Assembly: GCF_000149955.1 (NCBI RefSeq)
Contig: NC_030988.1
Location: 4,059,783 to 4,094,980 of the forward strand
From: Fusarium oxysporum f. sp. lycopersici 4287
Taxonomy: Eukaryota > Ascomycota > Sordariomycetes > Hypocreales > Nectriaceae
DNA length: 35,198 nucleotides
Reading direction: 5' to 3'
The notes under the pieces were generated by a model, which was not told where the DNA came from, made no database searches, and saw only the letters and a list, made by a program, of their open reading frames with translations. Both the position numbers and the translations under genes were made by a program. Shown one piece after another: positions 1-10,752 of this stretch (the first letter of the stretch is position 1; each line of letters begins with the position of its first letter).

Positions 1-9
1 CACAACCTG

Positions 10-1239
10 GTGGTTGACGTCCGAAGGTCGGACCAACTTACTTATTTGCTGCGGAGTATACAACGCTCCGAATTCGATCTATCCTCGGACCCCAGGATTA
101 GAGCGAGGCAGCCGGTCGATTTGATCATTGACAACGATACCCGGTGGCTTTCTCAACTATACATGATTAGACGCGCCATCATTCTTCGACCATTCATCGA
201 ACAACTGGTCTTGAAGCATCGTCAACAGTGGGAGCAGGACAACAGATCAAAGAGGACAGGGAATCTCAGAAAGTCTGCAAGGGAGCCCCGGATTTGCTTG
301 GAGGAAAATCAGCTTACGGTCAATGACTGGGTAGTCCTGGAACACCTAGCTAAGCTTCTTGGATTCTACGAGGATGCCGTGAAGACTCTGGAAGGCGATG
401 GCCAACAACGCAAGCGGAAAGGAGGGTGGGTTGGTTCGTACGGGAATGTATGGGAGGTTATCCAGGGATTCGAGTTCTTGTTGGAAGTGCTCGAGGACTA
501 TAAGCAGCTTGCTTCTGAGATACCCGACGCGGAACACTTCCGAATCAATGTTAATCTGGGTTGGGAAAAACTCAACAAGTACTACAGCAGGCTGGATGAG
601 ACACCAATCTATTACACGGCCTTAGCGCTGCACCCGGCTTTCCGGTGGGGGTATTTCGAGAATGAGTGGAAGGATAACACGAAATGGGTGATGAAGGTGA
701 AGCAGATGGTCCGAGAAGTGTGGGAATCGAACTATCGTCACCTGCAGGTGGTCCGGAGTCCCGAGGACGACGAACCAGTTGCGAAGCGGCAGCGAAAGTA
801 CTACAACCCATTTCAAGCGTACTGTGAGCGCACGCGGCCGGTTCTCGGATACGGTTTGGTGAAAGAGGAAGCGACTTTGTCTGACGACATCAATGAAGGT
901 ACTAACGAGCTCGAATTATGGCAGTCGTCATGGGAGGATGGAGATAACGATGTTAGAGATCCAATATCATACTGGCATGAGCGCAAACGTCGGTATCCTC
1001 GTCTTTCACGAATGGCGCTGGACTTCCTTACGATCCAGCCAATGTCAGCAGAGTGTGAGAGGATGTTTGCGGCGGCAGGGCGGATGGTGACGCCACTACG
1101 AAATCGGTTGGACGCGGACATTATAGGAATGTGTCAAGTGCTGCGATCGTGGTTACGGGCTGGGGTGATTGACGACCTGGACGTGTCACTACTTCCTACT
1201 GAGAATGGTAGTGGTGATAGAGCGGAAGAAGGATCCTAG
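10..1239 (+). pseudogene. hAT transposase, C-terminal two thirds (copy A, cut by window edge)
   Basis: This open frame of about 409 codons is the C-terminal part of a hAT (hobo/Ac/Tam3) cut-and-paste transposase; the N-terminal part would lie left of the window. The DNTRW-like block (NDTRWLSQLY, near residue 40) lies in the region that follows the second catalytic Asp in hAT enzymes. The insertion domain follows, with the fungal signature KLNKYYSRLDETPIYYTA near residue 190. The C-terminal hAT dimerisation domain (PMSAECERMFAAAGRMVTPL, then RNRLDAD) lies at about residues 345-395. No stop or frameshift interrupts this part, so the copy may be young. A candidate 3' terminus is the ACACCCTTG at 1430-1438, which read backwards starts CAAGGGTGT, close to the usual CAGGGTG hAT end. 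The first residue given is only where the open frame begins, not a real start. Family call is sure; activity cannot be judged. Confidence 0.88.
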
Positions 1240-1761
1240 GTAGAGGTGGGATGTGAAGAAAAGGGGATGGGAGAGTGGGAGTGAACTAGCTCGGCTTGGA
1301 GATCAACGACTTCAACCAGTGTCCATTCAACTCAATTTGACGGATAATTGATCAACGCCACTAGAGAGAGTGGTTGACCAGGTCAACTCACCGCCACCGA
1401 GCCATTCAGTTGATTGAATTGAGTGGTGCACACCCTTGGCTTGCTAGCTCTCCAGCCGATCAACCCGTCGAATAGTCGGATAGAATGCACTTCATGCTGG
1501 CACCAGTCCTTTACCCTGCCGGATATCTTTGAATTCCGCGGTCTGTGTTGGAGAAGTGACATGGATGATAGTGCTGCATAGGCAGCCACAGGAAACGGGT
1601 GTCGCACGATTACGCGTGAATCGTCAGAACAGTGTTACAGGTCTGTTACAAGGTCAGCAGGTCTAGTATCATAGCCTCGCCTCTTTAGCGATAAGGAGGA
1701 GTGCAAGAACAGCCATGATGAGAAAGAGACAGGAGACAATCATTCCGATCATCATTAGATT
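1240..1761. other. Non-coding spacer between two hAT fragments
   Basis: I see no gene here. The stretch carries AT-rich TTGATTGAATT/CAACTCAATTTG motifs at about 1326-1425, like the subterminal repeats of hAT ends elsewhere in the window. It is probably the 3' untranslated and terminal part of copy A followed by host or other transposon DNA. Confidence 0.5.
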
Positions 1762-2703
1762 ATGAGTTACCTAGTGAGAGCGCGCTGTCTGACAATCTGC
1801 TGCCTCGACTCTCAATATATAATTATGATTTCGTCTTCAAAAATTATCACTGATACCCTTAGTCGATCGCAGACTAGAGCATCACCCGATGATCTGCCCT
1901 TCGAATCATCTAGCTTCGACGCCATTTTTCGCACCACTCATCCAGAGAAGGCCAAACTAGGCCCATCTGGCAAGCGAAAGACATCTGGTCGTGTTATGTA
2001 TGAATGCCTTCATTGTCCCCCAGATAGTCCATGGTCAAATGGGAAGCATGGCAATACCATTTACCACGCGAAAAGGAAACATGCCTTTATTCTTCAGACG
2101 GAGGCCAGTACCGTAGACTCGCACGACTCGGATATTATTACCCGGCCATCAAAGCAGCCGCGGATGGACAGTTTTTTTCCGAGTCGGCCATCAGGTACCA
2201 CTTTACGCCGCGTCTTTAACCGACAGCAATATATGGAATCGATTGTCGGTCTTCTTACACGCCGTCGTTTACCATTCTCCGCGGTGAAATGGGATGAGAT
2301 GCAGGATATCATATTGGCATGCAATCCGGCTATTGAGGATCTTCTCCTCACGTCCCGCGACGCAGCTATGCGTCATATTACCACTACCTTCGACTTATAC
2401 CGATCGCAATTGAAAGCAAAGCTTCAGGCGTCCGTATCGAAGATCCATCTCTCGACCGATCTCTGGACATCGCCTCATCGGCATGGCATTTTAGCAGTAT
2501 GCGTTAGATGGGTTGATAATGGCTATCGACTTCAAAAGGCCCTGGTAGCTATGCCTGAATGCCGATACAGCCACAGTGGCGAACGCCAAGCAACTCTAAT
2601 GGCGGAAGCAATCGAAGAATACGGTATTGCGAAGCAAATCGACTATCATACCAGCGATAATGCTACTTCAAACGATACCTGTTTAAAGCATCTCTCTCAA
2701 ATG
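1762..2703 (+). pseudogene. hAT transposase, N-terminal third (copy B, truncated)
   Basis: This is the N-terminal part of a fungal hAT transposase of about 310 residues. A BED-type zinc finger lies at about residues 80-110 (YECLHCPPDSPWSNGKHGN, then YHAKRKH: two Cys followed by two His). A basic nuclear-localisation-like stretch (RPSKQPRMDSFF) follows. The catalytic-core start HLSTDLWTSPHRHGI carries the first catalytic Asp, and the block SDNATSNDTCL near residue 300 carries the second. The frame then stops abruptly at 2704-2706 because the sequence changes identity: from about 2703 on, the DNA belongs to another hAT copy on the opposite strand. The ATG at 1762 or the one at 1825 (MISSSK) could be the start. 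It cannot encode an active enzyme because the dimerisation domain is absent. Confidence 0.85.
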
Positions 2704-3204
2704 TGACCAGACGTGACCTATCGGTAGATTCTGATAGTTCAGCTCGACTAGGAAGGTCCCGTGCGACCTAATCCAGCTCTTCCTCCCCTTTGCACCTTTT
2801 CAAGCTAACAAATCCTCCTGGGCGAAGCGACGGTTCTTCCAGGTAACCTTGGGCAGATTCTCAATGGTCGGGTTGGGAGGTAAAGCTCCGACGGCTGCTT
2901 CTTCCAACTGCTTGGCGACCGTTTTAGGCTGAGACAATCGTGAGAAGACGGAAGAAGGAGGTGTAGGGCAAGGTGTCAATGTTGTTGGCGGAAAGCCAGC
3001 TGGCGACGGGGAGAGTGGCGAGTTCGACATCCTACTGGTGAAATGGAATAAAAACCACGTGTAGAAGGGATTATTTTGATCGCGCGACATGGTTGGAAAA
3101 CACGTTCCACATTGCATACGCGCGGTGGGGTCATGTGTTAGGTCACGATAGCAGATACTTAGCTTTGCCGCTAATCCCCCCGCTATTTGAGAGTAGACTT
3201 CCAT
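2704..3204 (-). pseudogene. hAT transposase N-terminal fragment (copy C, inverted)
   Basis: Read on the minus strand, this fragment matches the N-terminus of the larger hAT element at 11.7 kb. Both share RLSQPxTVAKQLEEAxVG, LPPNPTIExLPKVxWKNRRF and, beyond an in-frame TGA near 2804-2806, KGAxGRKSWIRSHG and PIGHVW. The TGA stands where the other copy has an Arg codon (CGG), so a CGA-to-TGA type transition would explain it. Homology runs on to about 2704 and then ends at the junction with copy B. The first Met of the conserved N-terminus (MSNSPLSPSP) is at about 3030; the in-frame extension up to 3204 is probably untranslated leader. The 5' terminus of this copy is intact at 3381. Confidence 0.82.
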
Positions 3205-3321
3205 CTGCGACTATCTAGTGTAGGGTAGTGGCTCGGGAAGATCTGGATTTTGCCTCGAGATTAGACGATCACATGATGCATATGTAATATGTCAATTATT
3301 TCAACTTTCGAAATGTGTGAT

Positions 3322-3381
3322 TTGATTTGATTGATTTGATTGGGGTGATTGATTGATTGAGTTGACATATGATGAGCGCTG
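3322..3381 (-). repeat. Terminal inverted repeat of hAT copy C
   Basis: Read on the minus strand from 3381, this begins CAGCGCTCATCAT and continues with TCAACTCAATCAATCAATCA and CCCCAATCAAATCAATCAA. The same order of blocks is found at 11367-11420 at the 5' end of the large hAT element. The first 14 or so bases are also found inverted at 14500-14513. Beyond about 60 bp the two 5' leaders no longer match. The 8 bp outside it (3382-3389, GTCATAAT) would be the target duplication, but the partner end is missing. Confidence 0.75.
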
Positions 3382-3626
3382 GTCATAATGTCATATTTGG
3401 CTGCAGGGTCTAACCTGAATGCGTCATTGCTTTCTGTAAGATGGTGTGCCAGTGGCTGTCTGTGGCCTCCTGTTACAGGTGTAATTGTTATTAATTGACA
3501 TCAGATATCTTTCACTGACTTTGTCATCAAAGTTCAGGTCACGTCATTGTACACGTTGAGATACTGTAAAAACATTACAACACTTCCTCTTGAAGCTCAT
3601 TTCCTGCGCTGCACAATTTCTGTAAG

Positions 3627-5874
3627 ATGTCGCTACCAACAAGCTCACCGCTTAATTCCGACGTCGATCGCCGAGGAAGACGGCATTCGATCTTCGCAGA
3701 TTTTATACCCGATGATCTAGCCTTTCCTCCGCCATTCATCGATCCGGCTCCAAATGTGGACGAGGTACTCAACCGAGATATCGAAGAATGCTCCTCTGAA
3801 AATGAACATCACGATGAGGAAGTAGCGGAAGATCCACGATACGTGGACGACCTACAGCTCGCTTTTCACCCTAACGGGGTAGCTTACGGCTCAGGTTTCT
3901 CGACCGTTCCTCCAACAGATCTCGACATTCCGCCCCCAAACCCGCACGACTTTGAACAATCCCTCCGCGCTGAAGTGTCCCTCCTTCGCGATAATGATAT
4001 CATTCTACCGAAGCATCCTCCTACAGGTTGGAAAACGACTAGATTGGGTCGATTGTATCGGCACCTGTTTAGTACGCGTGTGCACGATCATGATAAACCG
4101 CTCTTCGCCACTGAAGATTCGGGTGAGACAACGCCATTGTTGAGGGAAAGAGTTGTTAGATTCGATGGTATCCCGCCGACGCCGGGACCGGATGAGGTTC
4201 ATGAACGGTGGGAAGAAGCGTTGGTTTCGCATAAAATTGAGACGACGTGGCAGCGTGAGACCAAGACGTTGGCTCAATATGCGCTGCCTCTTATCGTCAC
4301 TTTTCTTCTGCAGTAAGTTCACCTGTCCGTTGCAATTGACATGTGAAGCTAAACGCGAGAGTTATTCCGTTACCGTGGCCTCGGTCCTGACGGTCGGTCG
4401 ACTTGGAATGGAGGAACTCGCTGCCGTCAATCGGGAGTATAAACCGTCTTCGTCAAATACTGATACTGACACCACCAGTGGCGACCATGACTACCTCAAT
4501 CAGTTATTACGTCCCAGTTCAAGGCCTAGCAACATGTCTCGACACTCTGTGCAGCCAAGCCTACGGTTCTGGTCACAAACATCTCGTCGGTCTTCAGGCC
4601 CAACGCATGACATACCTTCTCTGGATTCTCATGATTCCTATCGCTATAGTTTGGTGGTTCTCTAAACCTATCCTCTCCGTAGCGGTTGGTCCTGGCCGCA
4701 CGACGACCTTGGCTGCTTTGTATATGCGTATTCTAATTCTTGGCATGCCCGGAGTATCAGCATTTGAGAGTGCCAAGAGGTTTGTTCAGAGTCAGGGTTT
4801 GTTTCATGCTACGACTTATACGCTTCTTGTCGGTGCGCCGTTGAGCTTTTTGCAGAATTGGCTGTTTGTTTTTAAGTTTGAGTGGGGATTCCCTGGGGCT
4901 GCTATTGCTATGGCTGTTACTCAAAACCTTCTTCCAATTCTTCTGATTTTGTACGTGCAACTGTTGGAAGGGTATGAGTGTTGGAAGGGTTTCAGCCACA
5001 AGGCGTTCACAAATTGGGGTGAATTTGTCCCAGCACCTGATGTGACATGTTTGCTGACTGTTTTAGGACCAATGATCAAATTGGCTTTGCCGGGAATGAT
5101 TATGATTGAGGCCCAGTTCTCAGTGTTGGAGATCTTGACTATCGCTGCTGGACGGTTTGGCACAGCACAACTTGCGGCTCAGGGAGTACTCGTGACTGTG
5201 ACGTCGACTTCGTTCAATATTCCTTTCCCGTTGGCTATCGCGACATCGACTCGAGTTGCGAACCTCATCGGAGCAAACTTGAGTAAGGCTGCGCGAGTGA
5301 CAGCCAAAGTGGCGAGTCTTGCCCCCCATCTTGGTCATTCTACAAACCAACTGACTTTATAGGCCATATTTGCCGCCCTCATCGTTGGTCTCTTCAACTT
5401 AACAATCTTCACGACCCTCCGAAAACAAATTCCCGCTGTATTTACTGATGATGAACAAGTCATCGATATCGCATCCAACGTCATCCTCGTATGCGCAGTC
5501 ATGCAGATCTTTGACGCATTAGCAGCTGTGTCTCACGGTCTTCTTCGCGGTATCGGAAGACAATCGATTGGTAGTTATGCAAATCTCTCCGCATACTACG
5601 TAGTCGCTCTTCCCATCGCACTCGGCACTAGTTTTGGACTGGGCTGGAAATTGGCTGGTCTTTGGGTTGGTCTTACAGCTGGCCTTGCTGTGTAGGTTCT
5701 CTCGCCTGTCGTAGTGAGGAATTGCTGACTTGTTATAGGGTGTCTGGTTTAGAGGCGATCTATCTGTACTGTACGGACTGGGAGGAAGCTGTGAAGCAAG
5801 CTGAAGCGAGAATGCGAACCGAGACGGCTAGGAGACGATCTTCGCTGTCGGGGCTTTCACAGGAAAGGAGCTGA
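3627..5874 (+). CDS. MATE family multidrug/toxin efflux transporter (possible splice defect)
   Basis: This is a fungal MATE antiporter, a proton- or sodium-driven exporter with 12 membrane helices in the plasma or vacuolar membrane, of the group containing yeast Erc1. Inferred exons are 3627-4312, 4362-4432, 4479-5308, 5363-5691 and 5739-5874, giving 683 residues. The first ~215 residues are a hydrophilic acidic N-terminus. The MATE core starts at LAQYALPLIVTFLL. It has the family motifs QGLATCLDTLCSQAYGSG, GAPLSFLQNW, PGMIMIE and HGLLRGIGRQSIGSYANL, and a charged tail. Introns 1, 3 and 4 have GT-AG borders. Intron 2 does not: the position that keeps the conserved frame (AVN-LATMTTS) has GGGAGT where GTGAGT is expected. 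A nearby GT at 4437 with the AG at 4502-4503 would stay in frame but replace LATMTTSIS by RD. The gene may therefore be damaged or use an unusual donor. Substrate is unknown. Confidence 0.85.
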
Positions 5875-6411
5875 TATGGCCGTAGTCTTTTGATTCCTTG
5901 GTTGTTAATTAGTATGTCCTTCTATGCGAAGCGTAGGCGTTTGCGATTTGTCGGCAGCTTTGCACCGAATTGCGTAGGCATCAGATTGAGCGAAAGTTGA
6001 GCGAGCGGTATTTCTTTTAGCGAGTTAATATTATTCCTATTCTTGCGAGTTTCGATGCCTTTTTACGCTTTCCCTTGTGACTTCAAACCACGATCTGAAA
6101 GATCGAATTAAGCTATCTGCCCCTTTCGTTTCTTTCAAGCCCTCTTTCCGTGAAGCCTTAGAAACATATTCACGTTAGAGCTCGACGATAAGTTTTGCAA
6201 CGCCTGGATTTGATATTCTCAAGTTACAAATCGCTACATCATATACCTTACAGTCGTACCTAGGCTGTTTGGCCCAACGCCCGTTTCTTGCATTACCGCT
6301 GATTTCACTAAAAGCATGCCCCTTTGGCCCTTTTGGCCGTATTTGCCCTTGTCGGAAGCCAAAGCAGGCTAGGTACCTTGCCTTACGGCCTCGATAGACA
6401 CGGTTGATGTA
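5875..6411. other. MATE downstream region up to the Fot1 insertion
   Basis: No gene is visible. The first ~150 bp should hold the MATE 3' untranslated region. The rest is mixed sequence with short repeats such as TTTGGCCCTTTTGGCC near 6323-6338. It ends at the TA target dinucleotide (6410-6411) of the Fot1-type element. Confidence 0.5.
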
Positions 6412-6416
6412 CCTGT

Positions 6417-6452
6417 CTAACGTGGTTTATAAGCGAATGGCGTATTTTCCGC
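6417..6452 (+). repeat. Left terminal inverted repeat of the Fot1 element (with 14 bp deletion)
   Basis: CTAACGTGGTTTA is followed directly by TAAGCGAATGGCG. At the right end the same two blocks are separated by ACGAGCAGCGGATA. A few substitutions separate the arms (AATGGCGTA versus AACGGCGGA). Confidence 0.85.
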
Positions 6453-6476
6453 CCGACGCGTCTCATTTTTGGCATC

Positions 6477-8141
6477 ATGCCATTCAACCGCAGAACATGT
6501 AATCTGATTCAAAGGAAAGGAAGGTTATTTTGGCTGTTCAAGCTATCAAGAAAAAAAAAGATTTTTTTCTTTTTTTACCCGTAACTCACGCGGCAAGATT
6601 CACACTGTGCCCGAATCAACACTGCGCGCCAGTATGAAAAGCCGTCCATCGCGACGCGATATCACACCCAACTCTCGAAAACTTACTGACATGGAAGAAG
6701 AGGCTATTTTTGAGCATATCCTCGATCTGTATTTGCGAGGGTTCCCGCCAAGGCTAGTTGACGTGAAGGATATGGCCAATTTGCTGCTCGCAGAGCGTGG
6801 TACCAAGGAAGTTGGCAAGCTATGGCCTAGAAACTCTGTTAAGCGACAACCACAGCTTCAAACCCGTATCAACCGCGTCTTCGATTACCAAAGAGCATTA
6901 TGTGAAGACCCCAATAAGATTCCAGCTTGGTTCGAGCTTATGCGGAATGTGAGGGCCAAGTACGGTATCGATGATGTCGATATCTTACAACTTTGACGAG
7001 ACCGGGTTTATGATGGGAGTTATTACCCCAACTATGGTAGTGACACGCGCCGAACGTAGAGGAATGCCGAAAAAGATTCAGCCTGGTTACCGAGAATGGT
7101 CGACGGTGATCCAAAGAATCAACGCACAAGGCTGGTGCAACCTGCCGTTCATCGTGATTAAGGCGGCCTATCACCTGGCGAACTGGTACTCAGAGTGCGG
7201 TCTCCCACCGGACTGGATCATCAAGCCCACCGACAATGAATGGACGAACAATGAGACAGGCCTAGAATGGATCCAGCATTCCGACAAATATACTGCTCAT
7301 CGGAAGAGTGGCATCTACCGCATATTGGTGATTGACGGTCACTCTAGCCATCTCTCCGCCGTCTTCGACCGGTTCTGCAAAGAGAAGAAGACCATCGCAA
7401 TCTCCATGCCTTCTCACTCATCGCATAATCTTCAGCCACTAGATGTCGCATGCTTCGGTCCTCTAAAGCGCGCATATAGTCAACAGATCAAGCGGCTGGT
7501 CAAGTCACATATTAACCACGTGGCAAAGGTCGACTTTTTAATCGCTTTCAAGGCCGCCTTATTTACCACCATGAGGGAAACAAATATGAAGGCAGGATTT
7601 AGGGCATCGGTATTGGTACCTCTTGACCCGGATATTGTACTGTCTAAGCTGGATATCAAGTTACGAACGCCAACACCGCCGGAGAGCCCTGCGGCAGCGA
7701 CGGGACCCTGGATTTCCCAGACACCTTACAACCCAAACGGAAGCAGTTTCGCAATCCACACTGACCAAAGATAGAATTGCCAGACATCATAGTAGCTCTC
7801 CGACACCAATATACGAGGCTGTCGACCAGCTTGCGAAAAACACGCAAGCATTAGCGCACTCGGTGACCCTCCTCAATGATCAAGTTCGGTCACTACAGAG
7901 GGCCAACGAGGCACTTAGCAAGCGGCGAAAGGCAAAAAGAACAAGAATCCAACATGGAGAAATGCTTTCTATTCAAACGGGGCTCGTCATTATATCTCAG
8001 AAAGGTGCCAAAAAGAAGATAGTAAAGAAAGAGAGTAAAAATGGTAGTCAATCTGGGATGGGCGAAGCAAGTAAACGGAACTGTAGGAAGTGCGGTAGGC
8101 TGGACATAACTCGCGGACATGTGAGAATGAAAAAGAGGTAA
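6477..8141 (+). pseudogene. Fot1/pogo transposase, multiply frameshifted
   Basis: The transposase can be followed through five frame segments. It starts at ATG 6477 (MPFNRRTCNLIQ), moves to AVQAIKK near 6533, then to HTVPESTLRASM at about 6601. From there it is open to about 6984, where one extra T separates KYGIDDVDI from YNFDETGF. It stays open until about 7740, where it shifts again into TKDRIARHHSSSPTPIYEAV and runs to a stop at 8141. Visible domains in order are an N-terminal psq/CENP-B type DNA-binding part, the DDE/DDD core and a coiled C-terminus with a degenerate zinc-knuckle (CRKCGRLDITRGH). All three acidic catalytic positions survive in the second large segment: NFDETGF, VIDGHSSH and QPLDVACFGPLKRAY. 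Four frame changes mean no active protein can be made from it. Confidence 0.9.
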
Positions 8142-8221
8142 TTTATGTAAATATCTAAGGGTAGCAAATTAAATTTAGAGCTGTTGTAGTGATGTAGTCA
8201 ATGTTGGCTGGAATAGAGTGG

Positions 8222-8270
8222 TGGAAAATCCGCCGTTCGCTTATATCCGCTGCTCGTTAAACCACGTTAG
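8222..8270 (-). repeat. Right terminal inverted repeat of the Fot1 element
   Basis: Its reverse complement begins CTAACGTGGTTTAACGAGCA and continues GCGGATATAAGCGAACGG, then CGGATTTTCCACC. It pairs with 6417-6452 and is the fuller of the two arms. Confidence 0.85.
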
Positions 8271-8697
8271 CTGCTTTATCACTAATTTTGTTCCGTTGGT
8301 TAACTTACTTTCTAGGCATTGCCTGCTGCTTTGTTGCGCGGAGAAACCCGAGGCTGTTCGTCATCCAGCTCCGATCTTCGACTTGTATCGATTTTCTTCC
8401 AAGTTGGAAGTTCCAACTGTAACAGCCACTCCAGACTACCTATACCTGCAACTACAGTCCTCCTCAGCCCCTTAAAATATCTTCTTCCCCATCTTTACAA
8501 AGCTCGGCTTTTGTTTTATACCTCTTTTGATCACATCGCACCCTGTCAGTGTCTAGTCCCACTTACCCCCGACTTTGGGCTACCGCTGTAACAACTTCTC
8601 GAGCCATCCTTCAGTGTGGCGTCACGCGCTTTTCGCCTCGTCAGACTCGCTGTCGGCCTTGATTTTGAGTGTGTACCAACGCAGACAAGCACGGCAG

Positions 8698-9591
8698 ATG
8701 TCTTCTCATGCGGAGACGCATATCCACCTCGACGCGACCGCGGGCCGTGAGGTGGTCTATTGCCACGCTTGCGCAAATGAATGGTATCAAGACCAGAATG
8801 GACTGATATGTCCCGAATGCCATGGAGAGATCGCAGAGATTGTATGCTTTCCGCTGCTCCCACTTTACGTCTAGGCTCCTAATCATGATAACCAGATTGA
8901 ACCCGACAACGATCCCCGTGACTTCGATCACCATACCTCCGCCTCCACTCCACCTGAGCGCCACCCATACAATTCAGATCCTGAAGAAGCCGACATAGAT
9001 GAACATACTCATAATGGGTTTACTTTTGGATGGAGCGTCCGGAGCGGTCCTGATCACCCCCACCACCATCACGGCCCTGCCGTTGACCCGACCCTTGTAG
9101 AGCGTGATCAGCCTGCTGAGCAAACCTTTGGACCCCGCATACACCGGACAACTTTTACTTTTGGACCGTTTGGAGGCGGAATAACTTCGATGATGATAGT
9201 TTCAGGACCTATTCATGCAGTGTATTCCCAAGTGGACTTGGGCCGGATTATCACTAGTCTCATGGAGGCCAACCCTCAGTCCAACGCCGCACCCCCAGCT
9301 ACAGAAGAAGCCCTTCGAAATTTGGAGCGCCAGCCCGTTGACGGGCAAATGCTGGGCTCAGAAGACAAGGCAGAGTGTACAATCTGCATTAATGAGATGA
9401 AAGAGGGAGATATGGCCACATTCTTACCTTGCAACCACTGGTTCCACGAGGAGTGTGTAACCCTGTGGTTAAAGGAACACAACACATGTCCAATTTGCCG
9501 AACACCGATCGAACAGACTGATCGCGGTGATAACATCAACAGCGGCAGTGGCAACAATAACGGTGATGGCAACCAATCACAGCCCCATTAG
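8698..9591 (+). CDS. RING-H2 E3 ubiquitin ligase with N-terminal zinc ribbon (RNF126/RNF115-like)
   Basis: This is a predicted E3 ubiquitin-protein ligase of 279 residues, encoded by exons 8698-8841 and 8896-9591. The 54 bp phase-0 intron runs GTATGC...AACCAG with a CTAAT branch-like motif. The N-terminus has a zinc-ribbon (Cys22, Cys25, Cys38, Cys41; YCHACANEWY and ICPEC), as in the RNF126/RNF115 group, where it binds ubiquitin or BAG6-type partners. The middle is low-complexity, with a HHHHH-like stretch and an FTFGPFGGG motif. The C-terminal RING-H2 at about residues 209-249 shows the full C3H2C3 set: CTICINEM, LPCNHWFHEEC and NTCPICR, so zinc and E2 binding should be intact. The tail is Asn/Gly-rich. 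The start is the ATG that puts the zinc ribbon right at the N-terminus. The Fot1 element ends ~420 bp upstream and may sit in its promoter. Substrates cannot be predicted. Confidence 0.9.
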
Positions 9592-10395
9592 CTGGCTCCT
9601 CCACCACTCACCAAACTCCAGAGGAATCACGTGGGGGGACGATATCAGGCGTCCTGATTCCCCATCATTTACTAGCTAGCTGGGATTGAAGGCAGACCTC
9701 GGCGAGAGAAGACATGTTGGTATTACGACCCTGATAAACTTAGTGCCCAAAAAGAATTTGAACGCTGCCTCACCAACCAGTAATCCACCATCTTACATCT
9801 TAACACCTTCGAATTTTCAATCGTCTATAACAGCAAATAATGTCGCAAAAAGATGGAATTTTATCCATAATATGCGCAAGGCGCGGGGCTAAATGAGGGT
9901 CTAAGTGAGGTGACTAGAGCCTTTATCATTCGTGAGGTAGAGGCAGTACCGTTGATCACTGATAAGCAGGAAAACAAACTTTAAGGGAAAGTGTGCGCAT
10001 TCGATTTCTTGGCATGTGATGGACGGTGGTATGATAATGTTATTAGTATTATGATGACGAGCATATTACCGACACCGGCCTAAAAACTTCTGATAGGCTG
10101 TGGTAGGACAGCCTGGGAATAACATGACGACGACACGACAGTGGTGTGTCAGATCAATCTTGGTGACAAGTTTGTTGCTTCATGTGGCCAAGAGAGGAGA
10201 TTCAGACCGTTATGGCCAAGTATTGAATGATTCCAAAAGTTTAACTATTGTCATAAGCTGCAAACATTTGGCACCTAATAAAACGCGAAGGTTGCTTCTA
10301 AGAGACAAGGTGTCTTTCTGAGTCCACGATAACCTTCGTAAGCGAAAGCTAAGCTAGATCATGACCAATGGTGTGCAAGGAGCGGGGCCGTAAGC
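9592..10395. other. Intergenic, RING 3' region
   Basis: I find no recognisable gene. Short open frames at 9686-9892 and 10100-10321 lack domains and biased composition. The first part should be the RING gene 3' untranslated region. The stretch ends at the LTR-like repeat. Confidence 0.5.
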
Positions 10396-10752
10396 TGTTA
10401 GATTGGTGGCTGGGAATTGTTAGATACGCGAGTAGGGTTATTATCCAATTAAAATAGGGTTAATTTTCACACTTGAGGATCAATCTAGTCCCCAGGAGCT
10501 TCCGTCTCTGTTCTGTCCTATTAGGTGTTTTCCCCGCTACCCGGTATTGATATATCCGGGGACCCACAAAATACATGTTTCTTTTATCGAGGCGCTATCA
10601 CTAACCCAACAGGAATGGGCTCCACTTCCCTTATTGCAATATTATTCTTGCATCCAAAAGAGGGGTTTCACCCCTCTTTGACAGACTGATCAAAGAATCA
10701 AGTCGACGATCAATAAGATCACCACATTCTGGTTCACACTTGGATACACTCA
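10396..10752 (+). mobile_element. Solo-LTR-like repeat, copy 1
   Basis: This ~357 bp sequence starts TGTTAGATTGGTGGCTGGGA and ends near TACACTCA, which gives the TG...CA ends of an LTR. A second, diverged copy lies at 21074-21461. Shared blocks include GAATTGTT, GCGAGTAGGG, GGAGCTT, TTTCTTTTATC and GCTATCACTAACC. The 5 bp on either side are TAAGC and CAAGC, an almost perfect target duplication with one C/T difference. No gag-pol is attached, so it is probably a solo LTR. The Copia-like assignment rests only on general LTR form. Confidence 0.65.

Larger units (their letters stand above)
6412..8276 (+). mobile_element. Fot1/pogo-type (Tc1-mariner superfamily) DNA transposon, complete but decayed
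   Basis: An element of about 1865 bp is bounded by TA on both sides (6410-6411 and 8277-8278), as expected for pogo/Fot1 insertion at TA. Inverted termini are visible: 6417-6452 (CTAACGTGGTTTA, then TAAGCGAATGGCG and ATTTTCC) pairs with the reverse complement of 8222-8270. The right end has 14 extra bases (ACGAGCAGCGGATA) that the left end lacks, so the left terminus carries a small deletion. Length, TA target and single transposase gene fit Fot1-like elements of moulds. It lies between the MATE and RING genes, ending about 420 bp before the RING start codon. Confidence 0.88.
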
